This document shows, piece after piece, positions 16,153 to 23,694 of a stretch of DNA of 32,164 nucleotides. Within the stretch, counting starts at the first letter, position 1. Every line of letters begins with the position of its first letter. A program made the position numbers and the translations under genes. A model generated the notes under the pieces. The model ran no database searches, was not told the origin of the DNA, and worked only from the letters and a program-made list of their open reading frames with translations. The DNA comes from Verrucomicrobiota bacterium (GTDB lineage: Bacteria > Verrucomicrobiota > Verrucomicrobiia > Limisphaerales > UBA9464), in assembly GCA_025360495.1 (NCBI GenBank), contig JANYCC010000040.1, forward strand, positions 1 to 32,164. The letters are read 5' to 3'.

Positions 16153-16719
16153 ATGCCGAAGAAGGGAAAGCCGTCACTCAAAGGCCAGTTGCTCCTCGAT
16201 GGGGGCCGACTGGCGGGTTCGTATTTCAACCGCACGGTCGTGCTGGTCTGTGAACACAATGCCGAGGGGGCCTTTGGCCTCATACTGAATCGCCCGAGCG
16301 AGAACCGCCTGGAGGACGTCTTTGAGCGGGAGTTGCCGCCGCGCCTGACGGGCCAGACCCTCTACGGCGGCGGGCCGGTCCAACCGGCCGCCCTGAGCTA
16401 TCTTCACAGCAGTTCGTTGATCCATTCCGCGAATGTGATGGACGAACTCGCGGTGGGGCATGACTTGGATGAGCTCGTCAGGCTGGCCGATTCGTGGACT
16501 CCGGAACGGCGGCTCCGGGTGTTCGCCGGATACGCCGGTTGGTCGCCCCGACAACTCGACGAAGAGATGCGGCGGGAGGCCTGGCTCACCCATCCGGCCA
16601 GTCGGGAGCTCATCTTCGACGTCCAGCCCGATCAACTTTGGCGGCACATCCTGCGACTGAGCAAGGATTGGCAGCACCGGCTCCTGGCGGATGCCCCGGA
16701 GGATCTCGGCGCCAATTGA
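16153..16719 (+). CDS. YqgE/AlgH family protein (UPF0301)
   Basis: A 188-residue protein of the widespread YqgE/AlgH family, whose biochemical role is not settled. Hallmarks are GQLLLDGGRLAGSYFNRTVV at the start, EGAFGLILNRPSE, YGGGPVQP and VFAGYAGWSPRQLDEE. Length is normal. ATG 16153 matches the family start; no clear Shine-Dalgarno precedes it. The gene's upstream side is the 18-unit heptanucleotide array, 57 bases away. The next gene follows closely. Confidence 0.9.
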   Translation: MPKKGKPSLKGQLLLDGGRLAGSYFNRTVVLVCEHNAEGAFGLILNRPSENRLEDVFERELPPRLTGQTLYGGGPVQPAALSYLHSSSLIHSANVMDELAVGHDLDELVRLADSWTPERRLRVFAGYAGWSPRQLDEEMRREAWLTHPASRELIFDVQPDQLWRHILRLSKDWQHRLLADAPEDLGAN

Positions 16720-16741
16720 GTCGGAGGACCCTCTGCCCCGA

Positions 16742-17503
16742 GTGAATCCTCCGCCCTCTTCCGCCGTTTATGACGGGTCTCCTCTGACACCCGAGTGGAT
16801 CCTCGTATTTGCCCTCGCGGATGAGGCGCGACCGTTCCTGCGACGATGGCGGACTCTGACTGGATCAACGGCCGAACGCGTGCGCGGGCGGGAATTGCCG
16901 TCGTCGATGGCCTGCTGGAAGTGTGGCCCGGGCGAAGTCTGGACCTGTGGCATGGGACCGCGGAATGCCAGGCGGTGGCTTGAAATCGGATTGGGAACGC
17001 GCCGTCCCGGATCTCTGATCACCGCCGGGTTTGCGGGCGGATTGGATCCGAAATTGGGGCTCGGGGACGTGGTGGCATCCTCCGATCCGGGGTTCCGTCC
17101 GATCAACGGGGTGCGATCCGCGCGGATTCATTGTGCCGACCGGGTGGTGGTCACCGTTCAAGGCAAAGCCGGACTGAGGACGCAGACCGGGGCGGATGCG
17201 GTGGAAATGGAAAGCGGCGTGATCCGGGATGGGTGCCGGGAACGCGGGATCCTGGCGGCGACGGTCCGGGTGATCTCCGATGTCGCGGGTGAAGATCTGC
17301 CCTTGGATTTCGGGACTCTGTTGACGACGGACGACCGGCTGCATTTCGGAAAGTTGGCCTGGCGATTGGCCCGCTCGCCGCAGTTGGTCCCCGCCCTGAT
17401 GCGGCTCCAGAAGAATGTGGCGATCGCCGGGGAACGGTTGGCGGAGGTCCTGGCGGGCCACCTCGGCAGTAGGGGACGACGGCAGGACCTTCCGAGATCC
17501 TGA
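16742..17503 (+). CDS. Phosphorylase-superfamily protein (MTA/SAH nucleosidase-like)
   Basis: A protein of about 253 residues of the PNP/UDP phosphorylase fold. ILVFALADEARPF is the N-terminal strand and helix, with ITAGFAGGLDPKLGLGDVV as the central glycine-rich segment. ADAVEMESGVI carries the conserved Glu-Met-Glu that holds the ribose in nucleosidases, and RVISDVAGEDLP carries the catalytic Asp. Relatives include MTA/SAH nucleosidase, futalosine hydrolase and hopanoid-associated HpnG, so the exact substrate is open. The GTG at 16742 is the most likely start. The frame is open to 16691, which would overlap yqgE by 29 bases. It is probably cotranscribed with yqgE. Confidence 0.7.
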   Translation: MNPPPSSAVYDGSPLTPEWILVFALADEARPFLRRWRTLTGSTAERVRGRELPSSMACWKCGPGEVWTCGMGPRNARRWLEIGLGTRRPGSLITAGFAGGLDPKLGLGDVVASSDPGFRPINGVRSARIHCADRVVVTVQGKAGLRTQTGADAVEMESGVIRDGCRERGILAATVRVISDVAGEDLPLDFGTLLTTDDRLHFGKLAWRLARSPQLVPALMRLQKNVAIAGERLAEVLAGHLGSRGRRQDLPRS

Positions 17504-17543
17504 TCCTGCCGGGCGCATCTTCGGGTTGTGGGCCGGAGGACTA

Positions 17544-17711
17544 CCGGGATATTGAACAACAAAGGGTGCCAAGGGTGTGATAACGCCTCCTTGGAAGGGG
17601 CCGTCTTCCAGGCCGTGCGAACGGTCCGATGGTGCATTTCCACGCCTTTCGATCTCTCAGGGACTCGGTGGGGTTTGCACCCTTGGCACCCTTTGTTGTT
17701 CAATATCCCGG
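17544..17711. mobile_element. MITE-like element with perfect 34-bp inverted arms
   Basis: Bases 17544-17577 (beginning CCGGGATATTGAACAAC and ending CCAAGGGTG) are exactly the reverse complement of 17678-17711. The loop is 100 bases and has no gene. Arms this long and perfect indicate recent origin or active maintenance. The element could also act as a terminator for the upstream gene. Confidence 0.7.
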
Positions 17712-17759
17712 GCCTGCTTCACCCAGGTTTCCAGGCTGCGCCCATCGGACGGGACCGGA

Positions 17760-17912
17760 ATTGATGATTGGCGATTGAGGATTGTTGATTGCCAATTGGG
17801 GAATTCCCGGCACCGCCAATCACCAATCTCTAATCACCAATCCAAAATCATCAATCCTCCCGGCCTGTGTCGGAGGGGGGCGGGAGGCGGAATTGATGAT
17901 CGGCGATTGAGG
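17760..17912. repeat. ATTGNNN heptanucleotide snap-back
   Basis: The left arm has six units at 17760-17801: ATTGATG, ATTGGCG, ATTGAGG, ATTGTTG, ATTGCCA, ATTGGGG. The opposing arm has six units at 17814-17855: CGCCAAT, CACCAAT, CTCTAAT, CACCAAT, CCAAAAT, CATCAAT. Three further units, ATTGATG, ATCGGCG and ATTGAGG, follow at 17892-17912 and repeat the first three. No gene is seen between 17504 and 17971. Confidence 0.88.
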
Positions 17913-17971
17913 GCGACCCGTGCCGGGGGGATTGCGGCGGGTTCCCGGGCGGGGTATGAACCTGTCTTTCC

Positions 17972-19273
17972 ATGAAGAAAATCGCAGCGTGGATCGCATT
18001 GTTGTTGGCCGGTCTCCCATCGGCGCTGGGCGGCAACTGGCCGCAATGGCGCGGACCGCATTTCAACGGGTTCACCGAGGCCCAGCACCTGCCGTCCGCA
18101 CTCAGTCGCGACGACATTGTCTGGTCGACACCGCTTCCGGCCCGGGCCGGTGCGACCCCCGTGGTCTGGGACGACCATGTCTTCCTCAACTCTCCGGATG
18201 GCGCGGGGAACCTGGTGTTGATCGCATTGGATCGGAGGACCGGCCAGGAACGATGGCGCCGGACGGTGGGCGTCGGTGACAAGGAGAGCGGCCGCAACAA
18301 CCTGTCCGCACCCTCGCCGGTGACCGACGGGAAATCGGTGATCACCCTGTTTGGCTCGGGCGACCTGATGGCGTTTGATTTCGAGGGCCGGGAGCTCTGG
18401 AAACGCAATCTGGGAAAAGATTTTGGACGGTTTGCGGTGATGTGGATCTATGGGAGTTCGCCGGTGCTTTATGAGGGGCGGCTTTATGTGCAGGTGCTCC
18501 AGCGCAATCCCATGCCGTCGGATTATCCGCTCTACGACGGCAAACCGGAACGCGAATCCTACCTGCTGTGCGTCGATCCCGCCAACGGGCATGATTTGTG
18601 GCGGCAGGTGCGGGCGACCGACTCGACGAAGGAAAGCCAGGAAGCCTATTCGACCCCGGTCCCGTACCGCGGTGCCAACGGTGACGAACTGATCGTGGTG
18701 GGCGGGGACCATGCGAGCGGTCACCGGTTGTCGGACGGGGTCGAGTTGTGGCGGGCGCGACTGTATGAGAAGCGCGACGATTGGTATCGCATCGTGGCTT
18801 CCCCGGTGACGGCGCCCGGTTTCATCTTCGCCGGAGGTCCCAAGGGTCAGCCCGTGGTGGCGCTCAAAGACGGCGGAAAAGGCGATGTGACCGCGACCCA
18901 TGTGGCCTGGCGATTCACCGAAAGCCCGACCGATTGGAGCACGCCGCTGGTGATGAACGACCGGTTGTATGTGTTGGATGGCGGGAAGAAGGTGCTCTCG
19001 AAACTCAATCCGAAGACCGGGGAGAAAGAGTGGAGTGGAAAGCTGCCCGTGGGCGAGGTGATCTGGGGTTCACCGACCGGGGCGGACGGCAAGATCTATG
19101 TCCACAGCGAGGAGGGGACGATCGTGGTTTGCGATGCCGGGTCGGAATTCAAGGTGTTGGGAACGATGACCCTGGAGGGGGAGGGTCCGTGCCGGGGCAG
19201 CATCGCCGTGGCCCACGACCAACTCTTCGTCCGCACGGCCAAGAAACTCTATTGTCTGGGAACCGGCAAATGA
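17972..19273 (+). CDS. Exported PQQ-like beta-propeller protein (BamB-like fold)
   Basis: A 433-residue protein with a signal peptide (IAAWIALLLAGLPSALG). Next comes the NWPQWRGPHFNG start typical of a large planctomycete/verrucomicrobial group of exported propellers. Repeats with the 'ALDRRTGQERW' and 'NPKTGEKEWSG' pattern mark the eight-bladed PQQ-like quinoprotein fold, also used by BamB. The family name refers to fold; no dehydrogenase active-site motif was recognised, so enzymatic activity is not claimed. It likely binds something in the periplasm. It converges with the metallophosphoesterase gene across a repeat-filled gap. Confidence 0.85.
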   Translation: MKKIAAWIALLLAGLPSALGGNWPQWRGPHFNGFTEAQHLPSALSRDDIVWSTPLPARAGATPVVWDDHVFLNSPDGAGNLVLIALDRRTGQERWRRTVGVGDKESGRNNLSAPSPVTDGKSVITLFGSGDLMAFDFEGRELWKRNLGKDFGRFAVMWIYGSSPVLYEGRLYVQVLQRNPMPSDYPLYDGKPERESYLLCVDPANGHDLWRQVRATDSTKESQEAYSTPVPYRGANGDELIVVGGDHASGHRLSDGVELWRARLYEKRDDWYRIVASPVTAPGFIFAGGPKGQPVVALKDGGKGDVTATHVAWRFTESPTDWSTPLVMNDRLYVLDGGKKVLSKLNPKTGEKEWSGKLPVGEVIWGSPTGADGKIYVHSEEGTIVVCDAGSEFKVLGTMTLEGEGPCRGSIAVAHDQLFVRTAKKLYCLGTGK

Positions 19274-19299
19274 AGTGGGGCTCCGGAAAAGAAACCAAC

Positions 19300-19439
19300 C
19301 GCGGATGCCACGGATAACACGGATGGGGAAAAGGAATTCAACGTCCTTCAGCCATTCGTGTGTTTCGTGTGTTTCGTGGGCACATGCTTCTGATCCGTGA
19401 ACCGTGAACCGTGATCCGTGGAATCCGTGAAATCCGCGG
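19300..19439. repeat. CACGGAT-type repeat snap-back, 9- and 7-base units
   Basis: The left arm reads CGCGGATGC, CACGGATAA, CACGGATGG (19300-19326). The middle has TTCGTGTG-type units of about 9 bases (around 19354-19380). The right arm, about 19391-19439, mixes ACCGTGA 7-mers with AATCCGTGA and AATCCGCGG 9-mers. Outer arms are complementary. The repeat lies between two convergent genes. Confidence 0.8.
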
Positions 19440-19459
19440 ACCTCCTCCCGGGATTGAGA

Positions 19460-20266
19460 TCAGCCCTTGAACTCGACGAAGGTCTTCGAAAGACGGCCGG
19501 CAGAGGCAGCCATCGACCACCAACCTTTTTCCTTGCTGCCGTCGTGGTTGCCCCGCAGGCGCGAACAGCAACGGTTCGTGATCACCGGCGCGCCATGGAA
19601 TTCCTTCTCGGTATAAGCGTGGTAATGGCCGCTGAAAACGCCTTGCAGATTATGTTCGAGGAAGCGCCCCAGCACGTCGTCCGCATTCAATGGCGTCATC
19701 TTCACGCCTTTCCCCAGCGGGAAATGCGAGTATAAGACCGTCGGACGCCGCCGATCCAACTTCGGGAGGGTCTGGTCGAGCCAGCCCAGGGTGCGCTCCG
19801 ACACCCGGGTGTCCGACGCCGCGGTGCCCTGGGTGGAATCGATCCCCACGAACTGCCAGCCGCGGTGTTCGAACCAGTAATTGCGTTGCCCGGGAAACGC
19901 CGCGTCAAAGGCCTCGGCCGTGGCGTCCGTCTTCTGGTCATGGTTGCCGATGAGCACGTGGTAAGGCCGGCCCAACCCGCCGAAAAGGTCCTTCACAGTG
20001 GCAAAACTGGCCGGCTTGGCCTCGTCGCTCAGGTCACCCAGGAGCAGCGCGAATTCGTGGTCCGGATCCGCCTTCACCTTCGCCACCACCGCGGCGAACC
20101 ACGGATCGCATTCGGTGGTGGCATGGTGCAGGTCGTTGAGGATGTGGAACCGGAAGTTCGCGTCCGTGCCGGGCGCGTCGTCCGCACGCTGGCTTCCGGG
20201 CCAGGCCCCGGCGGCGAACACCGACCAAAGACCCACCCGCTGCAAGGCTGCACGACGCGTCATCAT
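19460..20266 (-). CDS. Tat-exported calcineurin-like metallophosphoesterase
   Basis: A 268-residue protein. The N-terminus (TRRAALQRVG and a hydrophobic run) is a twin-arginine type signal, implying folded export. The two-metal phosphoesterase motifs are in order: NDLHHAT (Asp, His), LLGDLSD, GNHDQ, YSHFPLG and GHYHAYTE. Family members hydrolyse phosphate mono- or diesters; the substrate is not predictable. Start is ATG 20266, or the adjacent ATG 20263. Gene and motif spacing are normal. It follows the kinase operon on the same strand by about 50 bases and may be its last member. Confidence 0.85.
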   Translation of the reverse strand: MMTRRAALQRVGLWSVFAAGAWPGSQRADDAPGTDANFRFHILNDLHHATTECDPWFAAVVAKVKADPDHEFALLLGDLSDEAKPASFATVKDLFGGLGRPYHVLIGNHDQKTDATAEAFDAAFPGQRNYWFEHRGWQFVGIDSTQGTAASDTRVSERTLGWLDQTLPKLDRRRPTVLYSHFPLGKGVKMTPLNADDVLGRFLEHNLQGVFSGHYHAYTEKEFHGAPVITNRCCSRLRGNHDGSKEKGWWSMAASAGRLSKTFVEFKG

Positions 20267-20319
20267 GGGGGAATTGTCGCCGGTCCCGGGCTTGGGGGAA
20301 AGGCTTGTTCAGTTCCGCC

Positions 20320-21348
20320 TCATACGCCGAGGGTGCCGAACAATTCCTGGTGCAATTGCGCCACACTCGCGGTGCCGGTCGTTCCCAGTTGGTGGATCAC
20401 GCAGTGCGCCGCCGCCATGGCCAGTTCCATCGCCTCCGGCAACCCGGCGCCGGCCGCCAGCGCCACCGTGAGATTGGCCGTCACGGCATCGCCCGCACCC
20501 ACGATGTCGATCGGACCACGGAGGGGCAGGGCAGGGCGGTGATGGACCTCACCCGCGGCCGAGGCACCCACGATGCCCCGCTCGGCGAGGGTGATGAACA
20601 CCGGACGACCATTGGTCCGCGCGAGTTCGACGGCCGCGGTCTGGATGTCGGCCAGGGTTTCAACTGGGCGTCCGGCGAATTTCGCGAGTTCAGCCGCGTT
20701 CATCTTGAAGATCAACGGCGGGAAACCTCGCAGGGATCGCCGGCTGTCGGCCACCACCGGGACCTCCGGTCGTTCGGTGGCCAGCGCCCCGATCCTCGCC
20801 CGGACCAGGGCCGTGACCACGCCGGTTTCTGGAAGATCCACCTGGTCCATCAGGATGACGGCGTCGATCCGGGGGGCAAATACGTCGATCCGGGCGGTGA
20901 GCGCCTGTGCGACGGAATCCGGGGTAGGGGTCCAGTTCTTGGTGTCGAGCCGGCTCAGTTCTTCGGGGGGACGGCCGGGATGATGCACCAGGGGTTTGGA
21001 ATAGGTGAAGGTATGGCGTTCGGAGGTTTGCATGAAACCGTCGGTGTGAACCCCTTCCTGGCGCCCGAGACAACGCACCAATTCCCAACCCTCGCCATCG
21101 TCCCCGGCGAAGCCCACGGGCCGGAGCGTGCCCACCCCCAAGGCAACGAGATTGTTCAGAATGGTGCCCGCCGCGCCTGGTTGGCAGCGCACCTTCACCA
21201 CATTATGCACGGGCAATCCGGTCTCGATCGAAACTTCCGGTCGGGACGGATCGATGTCGAAATAGCGGTCGAGACAGAAATCCCCGACCACGGCGAGTCG
21301 CAGGCTGGGATAGCGTCCGGTGATCTGCTGGAAACGGGTGAGGGTCAT
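20320..21348 (-). CDS. PfkB family sugar kinase (HldE/RfaE domain I-like)
   Basis: A 342-residue ribokinase-fold kinase. VVGDFCLDRYFDID near residue 20 and GAAGTILNNLVALG resemble the heptose-7-phosphate kinase domain of HldE. The catalytic anion-hole motif is IVGAGDAVTANL near the C-terminus, with FKMNAAELAKF upstream. No nucleotidyltransferase domain is attached. The substrate is unknown: a phosphorylated heptose is possible, but other PfkB substrates are equally so. It begins 13 bases after the stop of the deoxyhypusine-synthase-like gene, so the two form an operon. Confidence 0.82.
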   Translation of the reverse strand: MTLTRFQQITGRYPSLRLAVVGDFCLDRYFDIDPSRPEVSIETGLPVHNVVKVRCQPGAAGTILNNLVALGVGTLRPVGFAGDDGEGWELVRCLGRQEGVHTDGFMQTSERHTFTYSKPLVHHPGRPPEELSRLDTKNWTPTPDSVAQALTARIDVFAPRIDAVILMDQVDLPETGVVTALVRARIGALATERPEVPVVADSRRSLRGFPPLIFKMNAAELAKFAGRPVETLADIQTAAVELARTNGRPVFITLAERGIVGASAAGEVHHRPALPLRGPIDIVGAGDAVTANLTVALAAGAGLPEAMELAMAAAHCVIHQLGTTGTASVAQLHQELFGTLGV

Positions 21349-21361
21349 GGGACGGATCAGG

Positions 21362-22465
21362 TCAGGTCGCGGGGACGAGCGCCTTATGGAGGTGTTGGAT
21401 GAAGGCCAGGTTGTCGCATTGCACGTATTGCATGCGGCCGCCCATCCGCGAAAAACTTTTGCAAAACCTTAGATAATACGCGGGATTGCTCTTCGGGGGT
21501 TCGCCCTGGGACCAGTCCCAATTCCCGCCGTCCTGCAAGTCGACGACATAGATGGAGTGGCCCGAGACCGCCGGACGCCCGTCTTGAAAGCGCAGGTTGT
21601 GAACGCAGCTGAGGCTCTTCTCAAACACCTGCGGCGCCATGATGGCCGATCCGACCGACAGCACCACCCCGTCATCCAAGCCCTCGACCGCGCCGGCGAA
21701 CCGGCGGAAGTCCTCGCCCGCCGCCCGGCCGATCACCGCGCCATTGAACATGGGGTGGCACGAGATGATATCATAGCCGATGCCGGGATGGACGGTGACC
21801 GGCACCCCCAGTCGCCAGGCTTGGGCGAGGAGGCTGGCATGTTTCCATGCGTGCTCCACCCGGTGGCGTCCGGCGGCGAGTGGGAAGCGACGCATCATCG
21901 CCAGCAGGTCGGCCACCGCGCCCCCGAGCGGATCGCCCGCGAATCGGACGAGGAGGGACTGGAGTTCGTCCGGATCCCGAAGGGTGCAGCCGTCCTCGTG
22001 GATGAAACGGCCCAATGCGCCGCCGTAACCGAGGCCCTCGAGCGCACCGGCCAGGAGTGCAAGATGGATGTTGCGCCCGGTCTCATCCCAGGTGCCGAAC
22101 GTCCCGGTGGCGACATTTTCCTCCACGCTTTCCGTGGAGCGACCCAGCCAGGCGTATTCCCAGTCGTGGATGGTGCCGGCGCCATTGGTGGCGAGGTGGG
22201 TGATCCAGCCCCGGTCCATCAGGTCGGTTAGCAACAGTGCCGCGCCATTGCGCAACAGGTGGGCTCCGTACATCAGGATGACTTGGGACCCGCGGGCGCG
22301 GGCGGTGCGGATGCGATCGGCCGCGTCGCGGATCCAACCGGCGACCGGCTCCGGCACGGGCGTGGGGATCCGGTCGATCGGCACGAGGATGTCCTCGGCC
22401 CGGGTGAGGCTGCGGCGTTGGTCCAGCGGTTGGACGAGGAGACGTCCGAGATCCAGAGGGGGCAT
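21362..22465 (-). CDS. Conserved protein, possibly deoxyhypusine synthase-like fold
   Basis: A 367-residue cytosolic protein that I do not recognise with certainty. VILMYGAHLLRNGAALLL followed by THLATNGAG and HDWE resembles, by position and pattern, the first NAD-binding region of deoxyhypusine synthase (…G.TSNL..SG…, V.TTAGG.E.D). VPVTVHPGIGYDIISCHP could match its later active-site region. The catalytic lysine of deoxyhypusine synthase was not identified, and bacteria generally lack eIF5A, so any shared chemistry is doubtful. The protein is first in an operon with a PfkB kinase, so a role in sugar or nucleotide metabolism is likely. ATG 22465 is followed 13 bases after the stop by the kinase start. 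Confidence 0.55.
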   Translation of the reverse strand: MPPLDLGRLLVQPLDQRRSLTRAEDILVPIDRIPTPVPEPVAGWIRDAADRIRTARARGSQVILMYGAHLLRNGAALLLTDLMDRGWITHLATNGAGTIHDWEYAWLGRSTESVEENVATGTFGTWDETGRNIHLALLAGALEGLGYGGALGRFIHEDGCTLRDPDELQSLLVRFAGDPLGGAVADLLAMMRRFPLAAGRHRVEHAWKHASLLAQAWRLGVPVTVHPGIGYDIISCHPMFNGAVIGRAAGEDFRRFAGAVEGLDDGVVLSVGSAIMAPQVFEKSLSCVHNLRFQDGRPAVSGHSIYVVDLQDGGNWDWSQGEPPKSNPAYYLRFCKSFSRMGGRMQYVQCDNLAFIQHLHKALVPAT

Positions 22466-22475
22466 GGGGGGGTTA

Positions 22476-22538
22476 ATGACGAATGACGAATGTCTAATGT
22501 CTAATGTCTAATGTCTAATGTCTAATGGCGGATGACTC
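22476..22538. repeat. ATGTCTA/ATGACGA heptanucleotide array, left flank of four-helix gene
   Basis: Nine units in strict 7-base phase: ATGACGA twice, ATGTCTA five times, ATGGCGG, ATGACTC. The last unit overlaps the stop codon of the four-helix-bundle gene. ATGTCTA repeats carry TAA on this strand and TAG on the other. Because 7 is not divisible by 3, three units place a stop in all six frames. Confidence 0.95.
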
Positions 22539-22806
22539 ATTCGGCGCGCGGTGTTTTTCGGAGGATGGCGGCGAAAATGAGATGGGGTTCCCTGGCTTCC
22601 TGCCAGAGGACGCGTGCCTGGGCCTTCGAAGCGGGAACCGCCCTCACCACCATACGGAGCTGGAACTTGGTTTCCCGGGCCTCCTTTTTGCAGATGCAGA
22701 TGTACTTGCGGAATTCATTCCGCGAATAGGCGTCGTCCGCCTCGCAGTAGTTGGCGCCAACACTGGTTCCCGCCCCCACCAACTGATCGATCAGGCGGTT
22801 GGTCAT
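22537..22806 (-). CDS. Truncated four-helix-bundle protein (S23/Avd-like family)
   Basis: An 89-residue protein with the family core AGTSVGANYCEADDA, then FRKYICICKKEARETKFQLR. Members are normally about 115-125 residues. Here the first helix of about 30 residues is missing. The frame has TGA 6 bases before the ATG, and the start itself lies in a degenerate heptad (GGTCATG at 22801-22807). The family includes proteins encoded within 23S rRNA intervening sequences and the Avd accessory protein of diversity-generating retroelements. No reverse transcriptase or rRNA is near. It follows pabC by 6 bases and is boxed in by inverted heptanucleotide arrays, so it may be a repeat-carried cassette or a decaying gene. 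Confidence 0.75.
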   Translation of the reverse strand: MTNRLIDQLVGAGTSVGANYCEADDAYSRNEFRKYICICKKEARETKFQLRMVVRAVPASKAQARVLWQEAREPHLIFAAILRKTPRAE

Positions 22807-22835
22807 GCGTCATTAGACATTCGTCATTAGACATT
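22801..22835. repeat. AGACATT/CGTCATT heptanucleotide array, right flank of four-helix gene
   Basis: GGTCATG, CGTCATT, AGACATT, CGTCATT, AGACATT in strict 7-base phase. This is the reverse complement of the left-flank units, so the gene lies between inverted arrays. The array encodes the last seven residues (ECLMTNV) and the TAA of pabC, and the ATG of the four-helix gene. Confidence 0.92.
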
Positions 22836-23694
22836 CCCCCCCCACCATCCCCTCCAGGGCGGCGGCGAGGGGACCGGTGAGCTCCGGATGACCCAGGCGC
22901 ACGCCGTCGAGGCTTTCCACCGGGGCGACACCGAGCGAACTGGTCGTGAAAAAGACCGCATCGGCGCGCTGAAGATCGGTCACGGTGAGGCGTTCCTCGC
23001 GGAGGGTGAGGCCGAGGGACGGCGCGATTTCGAGCACGCAGGCCCGGGTGATTCCCGGCAGCAATCCGACGGCGGGCGGCGTGGAAAGGCGGTCGGCCGA
23101 CAGGCAAAACACGTTGCCGGCCGCGGTCTCGGTGACGAAACCGTCCGTGTCCAGCAGCAGGGCCTCGTCGGCACCGGCATCCTCGGCGAAGCCACGGGCC
23201 AGGACGTTGGCGAGGCGCGAACAGTGCTTATGGCTGGCCAGCGGGTCCCCGGCGGCCATGCGCATCGGGGCTACGGCCAGACGCCATCGGGTCCTGGCAG
23301 GACCGCCCGGGGCCGGATGCCAGGTCACGACCGTTGTCGCCGGACCGGCATTGCGGGGCGAGTATCCACGGGGTCCACTCCCGCGCGAAACGGTCAGGCG
23401 CACGGTGCCGATGGAAGCCGTGTTCTTGGCGAGCACCTGATTCAAGGCGTCCGTCAGGGCCTCCTTGGAAAGGGGTTTGACCCCGAGGAATCGGGCCCCG
23501 TCGGCCAGTCGAACCCAATGGGCCTCCCAGCGGAAAGGTCGGCCGTGGCGGATCGGGACGGACTCAAACAGGGCGTCCCCGTAGAGGAATCCGCGGTCGG
23601 AAACCGGGATGACGGCCTCGGCGGAGGGAACGATCCGGCCGTTGATCCAAACCCAATCGGTGGGTGGGTATGCGTTCATTGGGGAAGCGTTCAT
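22813..23694 (-). CDS. pabC: Aminodeoxychorismate lyase (class IV aminotransferase fold)
   Basis: A 293-residue PLP enzyme that splits 4-amino-4-deoxychorismate into p-aminobenzoate and pyruvate. Class IV features are RGFLYGDALFES at the start, the presumed PLP lysine in SHKHCSRLANVLA, DTDGFVTETAAGNVF, and GLLPGITRACVLE. The sequence alone cannot exclude a D-amino-acid or branched-chain aminotransferase. The direct ATGA overlap with pabB (start 23694, pabB stop 23691) makes the PabC role likely. A second ATG at 23679 is possible but loses the overlap. The final seven residues and stop are translated from a heptanucleotide repeat. Confidence 0.85.
   Translation of the reverse strand: MNASPMNAYPPTDWVWINGRIVPSAEAVIPVSDRGFLYGDALFESVPIRHGRPFRWEAHWVRLADGARFLGVKPLSKEALTDALNQVLAKNTASIGTVRLTVSRGSGPRGYSPRNAGPATTVVTWHPAPGGPARTRWRLAVAPMRMAAGDPLASHKHCSRLANVLARGFAEDAGADEALLLDTDGFVTETAAGNVFCLSADRLSTPPAVGLLPGITRACVLEIAPSLGLTLREERLTVTDLQRADAVFFTTSSLGVAPVESLDGVRLGHPELTGPLAAALEGMVGGECLMTNV

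Noticed and set aside
22537-22806. Four-helix gene as part of a diversity-generating retroelement
   Set aside because: No reverse transcriptase, template repeat or variable target gene within the window.
13806-22835. Heptad arrays as CRISPR arrays
   Set aside because: Units are 7 bases with no spacers, and no cas genes are present.
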